From: an uncultured Eubacterium sp.
GTDB taxonomy: Bacteria > Bacillota > Clostridia > Lachnospirales > Lachnospiraceae
Assembly (NCBI GenBank): GCA_910586225.1
Contig: CAJUIL010000017.1
Span: 39,129 to 74,335, forward strand
Direction of reading: 5' to 3'
Length of the DNA stretch: 35,207 nt
Shown here: piece by piece, positions 6,537 through 14,071 of the stretch
Layout: each line of letters opens with the position of its first letter
Numbering within the stretch: position 1 is the first letter of the stretch
Position numbers and translations under genes: made by a program
Notes under the pieces: generated by a model
What the model was told of the DNA's origin: nothing
Database searches by the model: none
What the model saw: only the letters and a program-made list of their open reading frames with translations

Positions 6537-7554
6537 GATATGCATGGAGCTGCCGTCGGATCATATGACAAACATATTTGGACAATATGACGCATATATG
6601 AAAAAAATTGAACGGAGCCTGCAGGTGACGGTCATCTGCAGGGATGAGCAGGTAAAGCTTCTTGGAGACGCGGCACATATTTCATCCGCAAAACAAGTGA
6701 TCACACAACTTTTAGAACTGTCCGAGCGGGGCAGCGGCATTACGGAGCAAAATGTAGACTATGCCATCGCGCTTGTAAAGGAGCATGAGACGGCAACGCT
6801 GTCGGATCTGGACGAAATGTGTATCGGTTATACGGTCAATGGAAAGCCGATCCGCCCAAAGACGCTTGGACAGAAAACTTATGCACAGATGATACGTGAC
6901 CGCATGATCGTGTTTGGTACGGGGCCTGCAGGTACCGGGAAAACGTATCTGGCTATGGCGATGGCAGTCGCTTCTTTTAAAAAAGAAGAAACCGGACGTA
7001 TTATCCTGACCAGACCGGCGATCGAAGCAGGCGAGAAACTCGGATTCCTGCCGGGCGATCTGCAGAGCAAGGTAGACCCGTACCTGCGTCCTTTATATGA
7101 TGCGCTCCATCAGATCATGGGCGCGGAAACGTTTTTAAAAAATATGGAAAAAGGGCTGATCGAGGTTGCGCCGCTTGCTTATATGCGCGGACGTACGCTG
7201 GATAATTCTTTTATTATCCTGGACGAGGCGCAGAATACGACACCGGCGCAGATGAAAATGTTTTTGACTAGGATCGGCTTTGGCTCCAAGGTCGTCGTAA
7301 CCGGTGACGCAACGCAAAAGGATCTTCCATCGGATACCAGATCTGGGCTGGATGTGGCTTTGGAGGTTTTGAAAAATGTAGAAGATATCGGTATCTGCGC
7401 GCTGACAAGCAGGGACGTCGTACGCCATCCTCTGGTACAAAAAATCGTAAATGCTTACGAGACTTATGAAAAGAAACAGGAACAGACGATGCGGCGCGGC
7501 AGAGGTACAAATGATATAAAACGTAAAAAACAGGTGGCGAAATGGCAGGCATGA
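6523..7554 (+). CDS. phoH: PhoH-family ATPase (PhoH-like/YbeZ)
   Basis: This 343-residue P-loop NTPase consists of an N-terminal KH-like segment (about 1-75) and a PhoH ATPase core. Walker A is G134-PAGTGK-T and Walker B is FIILDEAQNTTP, followed by the family-specific GDATQKDLP. Such proteins work beside YbeY in ribosome maturation and RNA metabolism, and both genes are here in the conserved order. ATG 6523 was chosen because AAGGGA lies 9 bases upstream. ATG 6514 abuts that site, and the in-frame start at 6451 lies deep in yqfD. A basic tail (RRGRGTNDIKRKKQVAKW) ends the protein. Confidence 0.93.
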   Translation: MSLNEICMELPSDHMTNIFGQYDAYMKKIERSLQVTVICRDEQVKLLGDAAHISSAKQVITQLLELSERGSGITEQNVDYAIALVKEHETATLSDLDEMCIGYTVNGKPIRPKTLGQKTYAQMIRDRMIVFGTGPAGTGKTYLAMAMAVASFKKEETGRIILTRPAIEAGEKLGFLPGDLQSKVDPYLRPLYDALHQIMGAETFLKNMEKGLIEVAPLAYMRGRTLDNSFIILDEAQNTTPAQMKMFLTRIGFGSKVVVTGDATQKDLPSDTRSGLDVALEVLKNVEDIGICALTSRDVVRHPLVQKIVNAYETYEKKQEQTMRRGRGTNDIKRKKQVAKWQA

Positions 7555-8732
7555 CAGAAGAACGATTTATTGCAAAACGGCTGTTAAGGCTGCTGGCTAT
7601 TGGAGCGATTTCCTTAGCAGGCGGCGCGCTGTTCGGTGTTGTCCACCAGATGTCCCTGAGCGAAACGCTTGTGATCTTATTTGCGGACGTGCTGTTTTCC
7701 GTGTCGTTTGTTTTTTATCTGGAAAGCGGCAGGCTCCACAAGGACAAGCAGCCGGATTCCTCTGAGGATTACCAGCGTGTGTGTATATATTATGCCGCAG
7801 GTATCGTAGTGATGCTGCTGGCGTCCTTTTGCCCGCCATATACGGCTCCGGCGCTTGGGATCGCCTTTTTACTGGCAGCGGGCCTAGACCGCGAACAGGC
7901 ATTTGCGATCGCGTTGTTTTTGGATATTCATCTGACATTAAACGGGACGACTACCGTATATGCGATGGCGTGTTATTTGCTGCTGATGCTGTTTGGCATT
8001 ATGCTGACGGCGATGTATGAGCAGAAGGCATACCGGATCTATGCGAAAATGTGTGCGTTCGCGCTGCATATTTCTGTTCCGGTGCTGTTTTATTATCTGG
8101 ACGAAGGACTGCCGACAGTGAAGCTTTTGCTGTTTTTGTTAGCTGGCAGCGTGCTTACGATAGCAGGAATGCACTTTTTATACGAAGGGCTGCATTTTCG
8201 AATGGAAAATTATGGGGAGATCAGCCTAGATACGATCGTAGATCCAAGCTTTCATCTTGTAAGGGAGATCAAACGGTATTCACAGGGGGATTATAATCAC
8301 GCGATACGTGTTTCTAGGATCGCTGCGCACTGTGCGGCTAAGATCAAGGTCAACACCAAGCTTGCCGCGGTCAGCGGCTTTTACTACCGCCTTGGAAAGT
8401 TCGGCGGAGAGCCGTTTGTCGAAAGCGGCGTGCGTATCGCGCAGGATAATTGCTTTCCAAATGACGTCGTTCAGATCTTAAGCGAGTTCGGCGGGCAGGA
8501 CCGCAGAATCTCTACGATCGAGTCCGCGCTCGTACATATCACGGATACACTGGTAACAAAGTTTGAACTGCTGGACCATACGACGCTGTCCAGCTCGTGG
8601 AACCGGGATATGGTGATCTATCAGACGCTAAACGATGAGTCGTCCTCCGGCATCTATGACAGCAGCGGCCTTACGATGAACCAGTTTTTAAAAATCAGGG
8701 AATTTCTGGCAAAGGAAGAAGAACTATTATAG
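7542..8732 (+). CDS. Degenerate PgpH/YqfF-like 7TM-HD protein lacking the HD dyad
   Basis: The gene occupies the yqfF/pgpH slot between phoH and ybeY. PgpH is a membrane c-di-AMP phosphodiesterase of about 700 residues with an extracellular domain, seven membrane helices and a cytoplasmic HD domain. This protein has 396 residues. The extracellular domain is absent; about seven hydrophobic segments fill residues 14-210, and an HD-like region follows. The first metal histidine is kept (DYNH253AIRVS, aligned with the family's HxS/HHS helix). The defining His-Asp pair in YYHDIGK is replaced by YYRLGK (R283-L284), and the following metal-binding histidines are not evident. Hydrolysis is therefore unlikely. 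The region LLARVGAYYHD of the family aligns with KLAAVSGFYYRL. The start overlaps phoH by 13 bases. Confidence 0.85.
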   Translation: MAGMTEERFIAKRLLRLLAIGAISLAGGALFGVVHQMSLSETLVILFADVLFSVSFVFYLESGRLHKDKQPDSSEDYQRVCIYYAAGIVVMLLASFCPPYTAPALGIAFLLAAGLDREQAFAIALFLDIHLTLNGTTTVYAMACYLLLMLFGIMLTAMYEQKAYRIYAKMCAFALHISVPVLFYYLDEGLPTVKLLLFLLAGSVLTIAGMHFLYEGLHFRMENYGEISLDTIVDPSFHLVREIKRYSQGDYNHAIRVSRIAAHCAAKIKVNTKLAAVSGFYYRLGKFGGEPFVESGVRIAQDNCFPNDVVQILSEFGGQDRRISTIESALVHITDTLVTKFELLDHTTLSSSWNRDMVIYQTLNDESSSGIYDSSGLTMNQFLKIREFLAKEEELL

Positions 8733-8744
8733 AAGAACTATTAT
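8717..8744 (+). repeat. Exact 14-bp tandem duplication at the 3' end of the PgpH-like gene
   Basis: AGAAGAACTATTAT occurs at 8717-8730 and again at 8731-8744. The stop codon TAG spans 8730-8732, so the second copy is untranslated. It looks like a recent slippage duplication. Confidence 0.8.
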
Positions 8745-8756
8745 GACAGATTGAGG

Positions 8757-8771
8757 ATCCTATATTAGGAT
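8757..8771. other. Perfect inverted repeat ATCCTA-TAT-TAGGAT
   Basis: A 6-bp perfect inverted repeat around three bases lies 23 bases before ATG 8794 of ybeY. It could be an operator or a weak hairpin near the ribosome binding site. It has no T run. Confidence 0.5.
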
Positions 8772-8793
8772 AATCGAGGGAGGAAGCTATAGA

Positions 8794-9288
8794 ATGACCA
8801 TCAGCATAGAGGAGGAAATCATCGCGGATCTTCCGTTTGATTATGAAAAAAAAGCCGGGGACGTTATACGCTATACGATCGCGCACGAAAAGTTTCCGTT
8901 TGAGGCGGAGATCAATCTGCTGTTAACTGACGATGAAGGAATCCGGCAAATGAACGAGCAGTTCCGCAAGATAGACAGCCCGACAGATGTGCTGTCGTTT
9001 CCGATGATCCATTATGAGGCGGCGGGAGATTTTTCACAGCTGGAGGCGGATGCGGACACTTTTAACCCGGATACCGGAGAAGTGGTGCTTGGGGATATCA
9101 TCCTGAACACACAGCGCGTGAAGCAGCAGGCGGAAAGCTTTGGGCACAGCCAGGAGCGGGAATTTGCGTTTCTGATCGTTCACAGTATGCTGCATTTATT
9201 CGGATATGACCATATGACTCCGGAGGATGCGCAGCAGATGGAGCAGGTACAGCGGGAAATTTTAGAGGAGCTGCATATTTTGCGGTAA
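8794..9288 (+). CDS. ybeY: Endoribonuclease YbeY, rRNA maturation factor
   Basis: This 164-residue metal-dependent RNase is needed for 16S rRNA 3' processing and ribosome quality control. The signature H130-SML-H134-LFGYD-H140 gives the H-x3-H-x5-H zinc triad. The preceding core (LLLTDDEGIRQMNEQFRKIDSPTDVLSFPM, GDIILNTQRVKQQAESFGHS) is typical. ATG 8794 follows GGGAGGAAG with good spacing. The family usually has a glycine two residues after the first histidine (HGxLHL); here it is HSML. In many Firmicutes dgkA and era follow ybeY; here a DUF3048 lipoprotein does. Confidence 0.96.
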   Translation: MTISIEEEIIADLPFDYEKKAGDVIRYTIAHEKFPFEAEINLLLTDDEGIRQMNEQFRKIDSPTDVLSFPMIHYEAAGDFSQLEADADTFNPDTGEVVLGDIILNTQRVKQQAESFGHSQEREFAFLIVHSMLHLFGYDHMTPEDAQQMEQVQREILEELHILR

Positions 9289-9318
9289 TTGGGAAGCAGA
9301 AAAGAAAGGTACCAGAAC

Positions 9319-10482
9319 ATGAAAAAAAGTTGGAAAGATACGAAAAAGCGGCTGATGACCGGAATGCTGGCAGCGGCAGGTACGGGGATGCTGCTAAGCG
9401 GCTGCGGCAAAAAAGAGGAGGAAGTACTAAAGCCGCCAAAGCCGCAGACGATTGTGGAGGATACAGAGCCGGATGAAGAAACGCTGCCGGATGAAGAGAC
9501 GGTCGTAGAGGAGGAAGTAGACACGCATGAGGGAGAGGCAAAAAGCTTTCTGACTGGCGAGTGGGTAGAGGAAACTCTGGCAAAGCAGCGTCCGATTTCC
9601 TGCATGATCGGAAATACACAAAGCGCCCTGCCGCAGTATGGCATCGGACAGGCGCAGGTCATTTACGAGGCTCCGGTAGAGGGCGGACTGACACGTTTGA
9701 TGGGTATTTTCCAAGATTACCAGTCCTTGGAAAAGCTTGGCTCGGTACGGAGCAGCCGGTTGTATTACGCGTATTATTCTATGGGATTTGACGCTATCTA
9801 CCTGCATTACGGGCAGGCGTCGTATGCGCAGGGATTTTTAGAAAGCGGGCAGATCGATGATCTGAACGGGCTGGAATACGCCGTCGATCAGGCGGTCATT
9901 TACCGGGATACCGCAAAAAAAGCGCCGCATAACGCTTACGCAACCGGAAAAGGGCTTATGGCGGGCATGGAATTAAAAAAATACGAAGCAGAGTACGCAA
10001 AGGATTTTGCCGGACATTACCAGTTTGCGCCGGATGAAGAGCCGGTTGTTTTAAAGGACGCTTCTTGTCAGGATGCCGCTGTCGTACAGCCTGGATATGT
10101 AATTAACAAGCCTTATTTTGAATACAATCCGCAGGATGGTTTATACTATCGGTATCAGTATGGGGAACGGCACATAGATGGAAATGATTCCAGCCAGCTT
10201 GCGGTGAAAAATATCCTGATACAAAATTCCAACGTACGTACGCTGGATGATAAAGGGTATCTGGAAATCGCTACGACCGGAGAAGGCACTGGATGGTATA
10301 TTACCGGTGGAAAGGCAATGGAGCTGACTTGGAAGCGGGAGGACAATTTCTCTCCGACCAGATATTTTGACGGCGACGGAAAGGAAATCCTGCTGAACCA
10401 GGGAAAAACATGGGTCTGCATAACTGATAATTCGCATCTGGACAGAGTGCATATTTATGCGGATGCTGGGCAGATGCAGTAG
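9319..10482 (+). CDS. DUF3048 lipoprotein (YerB-like)
   Basis: This 387-residue predicted lipoprotein has a basic N-terminus, a hydrophobic stretch and the lipobox LLSGC29, so Cys29 would be lipidated and the protein anchored outside the membrane. A very acidic spacer follows (about 32-70, EEEVLKPP to VDTHEGEA). The DUF3048 core then starts near RPISCMIGN with ALPQYGIGQAQVIYEAPVEGG, LGSVRSSRLYYAYYS and IYLHYGQ. A second conserved block near the end (GKAMELTWKRE, LLNQGKTWVCI) is typical. ATG 9319 is preceded by GAAAGG; the TTG at 9289 adds residues ahead of the signal and has no ribosome binding site. The biochemical role is unknown. Confidence 0.92.
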   Translation: MKKSWKDTKKRLMTGMLAAAGTGMLLSGCGKKEEEVLKPPKPQTIVEDTEPDEETLPDEETVVEEEVDTHEGEAKSFLTGEWVEETLAKQRPISCMIGNTQSALPQYGIGQAQVIYEAPVEGGLTRLMGIFQDYQSLEKLGSVRSSRLYYAYYSMGFDAIYLHYGQASYAQGFLESGQIDDLNGLEYAVDQAVIYRDTAKKAPHNAYATGKGLMAGMELKKYEAEYAKDFAGHYQFAPDEEPVVLKDASCQDAAVVQPGYVINKPYFEYNPQDGLYYRYQYGERHIDGNDSSQLAVKNILIQNSNVRTLDDKGYLEIATTGEGTGWYITGGKAMELTWKREDNFSPTRYFDGDGKEILLNQGKTWVCITDNSHLDRVHIYADAGQMQ

Positions 10483-10497
10483 GACAGTGAAGGTCAT

Positions 10498-12168
10498 ATG
10501 GCAAATAGAAACAGGAACAGGAACAGGAAACGGGAACGGAATAAAAGCCAGGAATTTCTCCTGCAGGGCGGCGTGCTTGCTTCTGCAGCTGTTTTAGGCA
10601 GGATCATTGGGCTGATCTACCGGATTCCTTTGACATCCATTATCGGAGATCTGGGCAACAACTATTACGGGTGCGCGTTTGATATTTATAATATTTTTCT
10701 GCTCATTTCTTCTTATAGCTTACCGATGGCGATTTCTAGGATCGTATCCGATTATCGCTCAAAGGGAGAATCAAAAAACGCGTATCGTGTGTTAAAATGC
10801 GCGTTCTTATTCGCGGTATTTGCGGGTGCGGCTGCCTGCGCGGCTATTTTTTTCGGCGCGCGGCTGATCACAGGGTCGGTCTTTGAGACGCCTCTTAGCC
10901 TGTATGCGCTGCGAATATTGGCGCCGACGTTATTGATTACTGCGTTTTTAGGTGTGCTGCGCGGTTTCTTCCAAGGTATGGAAAATATGTATCCAAGCGC
11001 GGTTTCCCAGGTGCTGGAGCAGTTGGTCAATGCGTTTGTGAGTGTACTGGCCGCTTACTTTTTAGCATCACGCGGAGCGCGTATCGGCAAGGTGCTCGCC
11101 AATGAGGAAGGCTACCGCGCGGCGTATGGTGCTGCCGGGGCTGCTATTGGAACGACGGTCGGAGCGGCGGTATCGCTTTTGTTTTTGTATATTTTATACA
11201 AGGGCTTTTTGCGTATCTGGCGTAAGCGGATGCGGCGTGAGCATACAAAAAGGGTGCCAAACGAAATATTGTTTCGCAGGATGATGCTAACGATACTGCC
11301 ATTTTTAGCAGCCTCGGTATTGTTTAATGTAAATGTCGTAATAGAGCAGGGGATTTTCAAGCATATGATGAAAACGCAGGCGAAGGCGGAAGAGATTGCT
11401 TTGCTATGGGGCATATTTTCCGGCAAGTTCCGTACGCTGATCAACCTTCCGATTGCGATCGCGGCGGCGATCGGGGCCGCGTGTATTCCAGGCATTACTT
11501 CTTCTTTTGTAAAAAAACAGCAGGAGGAGACAGCGGAAAAGACGGAGCTTGCGATACGGTTTTGTATGCTGATCGCGTTTCCGTTTTCGTTTGTGCTGAT
11601 GCTTTTATCTGAGCCTCTGATGGAATTTTTGTTTCAGGATTCGCAGCCGTTAGCCTCAGGGCTGCTTTTGGCAGGCGGAGGGATCGTAATCTTGTATTCG
11701 CTGGCTACTGTGACGGCAAGCATCCTGCAGGGGATCGGCAAGCTGCGCGCTCCTGTGATCCACAGCGGCATCGCGCTTGTGCTTCAGGTCGTTTCGCTGA
11801 TTGCGCTGCTGAAATTTACGAAGCTGAACATCTATGCGGTTGTGGCATCGATGGCGGTATTTGGGGTCTGCGTGATGTTATTGAACCAGATCGCACTGTA
11901 TAAAAGCGGGTACTGGATGCCAGAGTTTATGAAAACGTTTATGCTGCCTGGTGTGTGTGCTTCTATTATGGCTTCGATGAGCTGGATCGTAGAGACAGCG
12001 CTCAGCCAGTTTGTGGAGTGGAAATATGTGACGGTTCCTGTGTCGATCATATGCGGGATACTCGTATATATGCTCCTGCTGCTGACGCTGCGCGCCATGA
12101 CGCCGGATGAAATGCGGCAGTTTCCGGGAGGAAGATGGATGGCAAGGATCATGGAACGGATCCCGTAG
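10498..12168 (+). CDS. Polysaccharide/lipid flippase of the SpoVB (MOP) family
   Basis: This 556-residue integral membrane protein of the MATE/MOP exporter superfamily is nearest to stage V sporulation protein B and YtgP/YkvU, which are thought to flip lipid-linked wall or cortex precursors. Twelve to fourteen hydrophobic helices run from about residue 26 to 545. The family start is clear: QGGVLASAAVLGRIIGLIYRIPLTSIIGDLGNNYYG, with LRGFFQGMENMYPSAVSQVLEQLVNA after it. The N-terminus is unusual: NRNRNRNRKRERNK, encoded by a short AACAGG repeat at 10507-10530. The start ATG 10498 has a weak GAAGG 4 bases away. Whether it serves the spore cortex or general peptidoglycan synthesis cannot be decided from sequence. 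Confidence 0.9.
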   Translation: MANRNRNRNRKRERNKSQEFLLQGGVLASAAVLGRIIGLIYRIPLTSIIGDLGNNYYGCAFDIYNIFLLISSYSLPMAISRIVSDYRSKGESKNAYRVLKCAFLFAVFAGAAACAAIFFGARLITGSVFETPLSLYALRILAPTLLITAFLGVLRGFFQGMENMYPSAVSQVLEQLVNAFVSVLAAYFLASRGARIGKVLANEEGYRAAYGAAGAAIGTTVGAAVSLLFLYILYKGFLRIWRKRMRREHTKRVPNEILFRRMMLTILPFLAASVLFNVNVVIEQGIFKHMMKTQAKAEEIALLWGIFSGKFRTLINLPIAIAAAIGAACIPGITSSFVKKQQEETAEKTELAIRFCMLIAFPFSFVLMLLSEPLMEFLFQDSQPLASGLLLAGGGIVILYSLATVTASILQGIGKLRAPVIHSGIALVLQVVSLIALLKFTKLNIYAVVASMAVFGVCVMLLNQIALYKSGYWMPEFMKTFMLPGVCASIMASMSWIVETALSQFVEWKYVTVPVSIICGILVYMLLLLTLRAMTPDEMRQFPGGRWMARIMERIP

Positions 12169-12271
12169 TAAACAGCCGTAAGCATATGTTATTGATTCTA
12201 TATTTTCTATTTTTTGTATTGCGTTGTATAAAGCGGCCCATATTTGCGCATACTTTTTTTGTAAACAGCCG
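12168..12271. repeat. Direct repeat GTAAACAGCCG flanking the intergenic gap
   Basis: GTAAACAGCCG occurs at 12168-12178 and 12261-12271, 93 bases apart, bounding the AT-rich gap between the flippase and the membrane protein gene. A small insertion or a duplicated binding site could explain it. I see no further element in between; a TATAAA at 12227 lacks a clear -35. Confidence 0.45.
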
Positions 12272-12291
12272 AATGCGGCGAGGAGGTTATT

Positions 12292-12768
12292 ATGAACTAC
12301 AAAAAAAGTATGCGGATATTTTGGATTTCTCTCGGCCTGCTGCTGGCTGCGGGAACAGTAATCATTGCGGCGGCGCAGTATCGGTCGCGGCATTTTAGAG
12401 CGGAAGGCTCATATAAAAAAGAAGAACCAGTCAGACAGGCTGTTCATCCGGCGCAGACACAGCCGGACGAGCCGCGTGAGTCAGAAGACGCGGCGGCTTC
12501 CTTTGCGGCGCAGACGCAGCTGCACCAGGTTCAAAGGTCTGAAGGAACTGGGCAGAAGCCGGACGAGCATACGGTAGAATACCGGTTTGAATTAAAAGTA
12601 AAAGACGGTTATCTGGACGTGTATCATTATCATACGGAAAATCTGTTTTTCCATACAGGCGTCCCATACAGCGATATGACTTTAAAGCAGCGCCAGGAGT
12701 TGGAAAACGGGAAATACTTTATTAATGAGCAGGAGCTTTATGGCTATCTGGAAAGCTGTACGAGCTAG
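12292..12768 (+). CDS. Single-pass membrane protein, possibly BofC-like at its C-terminus
   Basis: This 158-residue protein starts at ATG 12292 with GAGGAGG upstream. One N-terminal membrane anchor (about 8-27, IFWISLGLLLAAGTVIIAAA) is followed by a charged, Gln/Glu/Ala-rich linker (30-90). The small C-terminal region (YRFELKVKDGYLDVYHYHTE to INEQELYGYLESCTS) resembles the short domain at the end of BofC-type proteins: an 'xGxLxVY' strand, a helix, then a closing 'L.sy.S' helix. BofC controls SpoIVB proteolysis in sporulation. The resemblance is weak and by eye, so I do not assign the function. It sits between the SpoVB-like flippase and two flavoproteins. Confidence 0.65.
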   Translation: MNYKKSMRIFWISLGLLLAAGTVIIAAAQYRSRHFRAEGSYKKEEPVRQAVHPAQTQPDEPRESEDAAASFAAQTQLHQVQRSEGTGQKPDEHTVEYRFELKVKDGYLDVYHYHTENLFFHTGVPYSDMTLKQRQELENGKYFINEQELYGYLESCTS

Positions 12769-12802
12769 TACCCACAGCTTTTACCGCCATATAGGAGAAC
12801 AA

Positions 12803-14071
12803 ATGGGTAAAACGATTTATGACGCCGTGATCATCGGCGCCGGAGCGTCCGGGCTGATGGCAGCGATCGCCGCTGCCCGTGCTGGCGCAGATGTGATATT
12901 GCTGGAGCATATGGATCAGGCGGCGAAAAAGATCTTGGCGACCGGAAACGGAAAATGCAATTATACGAATGCGGACCAGGAAATAGAAAACTATTACTGC
13001 GACGACCCGGATTTTGTCCGGATCGTACTGGAAAAGTTTTCTTTTCAGGATACGGTCCGCTTTTTTGACGAGCTGGGCATCCGTCCAGTCCAAAAAAACG
13101 GAACGTGCATCTATCCGCAGAGCGGTCAGGCATCGTCCGTAAAAGACATACTCCTTGCCGAAGTCCGGCGTCTGCATATCCCGCTGCTGCTGTCTGTGGG
13201 CATCCGCAGCGTACATAAAAACCATCAAAAGCTTTTTGAGATCGAAACGAAAGAACGCCGGTTTTACGGCAGAGCGTGTATCCTGGCTGCCGGGGGATGC
13301 GCAGCAAAAAAAACAGGCAGCGATGGGAGCGGGTATGTTTACGCGAAGCAGCTTGGGCATACGATCGTTCCTCCGGTTCCGGCGCTTGCGGCATTGCTGA
13401 CGGATGAAGATCACGGAAGGCTTCCGGCAGGTATCCGGATTGCCTGCACGGCAGCTCTTTTTGTAGACGATAAAAAACAGGCTGTCGAGCGGGGAGAGCT
13501 GCAGATTACAGATTATGGGATATCTGGGATTGTAATATTCCAGTTCAGCCGCATTGCATCCAAGGCGCTCGCGCAGCATAGACAGGTACGGGTCAGTCTG
13601 GATTTCCAGCCAGAGCTGTCAAAGGAACAGCTGGCGGAATATTTGGCTGCGCGATTTTGCAGCATCTATCACAAAGAACAGACGATGGCAGACGCGCTGC
13701 TTGGTTTTTTTCCGGACAAGCTTATTCCAGTGTTATTGAAGCGGGCGGGCTTGGCGGCGGATCGTAAGAGCGCGCGCTGCAGCCGTAAGCAGGCAGCGCG
13801 TCTGGCAGATCAAAGCAAGCGTTATGAAGTGCTGATTTCGGGCATCAAAGGGTTTGACTTTGCGCAGGTTACCGCTGGAGGCGTCCCGGTGCATGAGATC
13901 GACCCGCATCGCATGGAATCGAAAAAGACAGCGGGGCTGTATTTTGCCGGGGAGCTTGTGGACGTGGACGCAAAATGCGGCGGCTACAATTTACAGTGGG
14001 CATGGGCCAGCGGGTATACGGCAGGTATCAGCGTAAAGGAAATAAATCATACAAAAGGAGAATTACGATGA
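12803..14071 (+). CDS. NAD(P)/FAD-dependent oxidoreductase, HI0933/BaiN family
   Basis: This 422-residue flavoprotein has a Rossmann FAD-binding start, IIGAGASGLMAAIAAA (G12-x-G-x-x-G17). The HI0933-family signature GNGKCNYTN and the C-terminal FAD loop FAGELVDVDAKCGGYNLQWAWASGYTAG follow. Members are variously annotated as aminoacetone oxidase-like or BaiN; physiological substrates are mostly unknown. ATG 12803 was chosen because TAGGAG precedes it; the in-frame start at 12725 overlaps the upstream gene in another frame. Its stop shares ATGA with the next flavoprotein, so the two are coupled and may act together. Confidence 0.9.
   Translation: MGKTIYDAVIIGAGASGLMAAIAAARAGADVILLEHMDQAAKKILATGNGKCNYTNADQEIENYYCDDPDFVRIVLEKFSFQDTVRFFDELGIRPVQKNGTCIYPQSGQASSVKDILLAEVRRLHIPLLLSVGIRSVHKNHQKLFEIETKERRFYGRACILAAGGCAAKKTGSDGSGYVYAKQLGHTIVPPVPALAALLTDEDHGRLPAGIRIACTAALFVDDKKQAVERGELQITDYGISGIVIFQFSRIASKALAQHRQVRVSLDFQPELSKEQLAEYLAARFCSIYHKEQTMADALLGFFPDKLIPVLLKRAGLAADRKSARCSRKQAARLADQSKRYEVLISGIKGFDFAQVTAGGVPVHEIDPHRMESKKTAGLYFAGELVDVDAKCGGYNLQWAWASGYTAGISVKEINHTKGELR

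Noticed and set aside
10507..10530. Phase-variable on/off switch by the AACAGG repeat
   Set aside because: The unit is six bases, so slippage keeps the frame; only tail length would change.
12722..13579. 285-residue minus-strand frame
   Set aside because: It is antisense to the HI0933-type flavoprotein, has no ribosome binding site and its composition (Arg, Cys, His, Pro) is that of a shadow frame.
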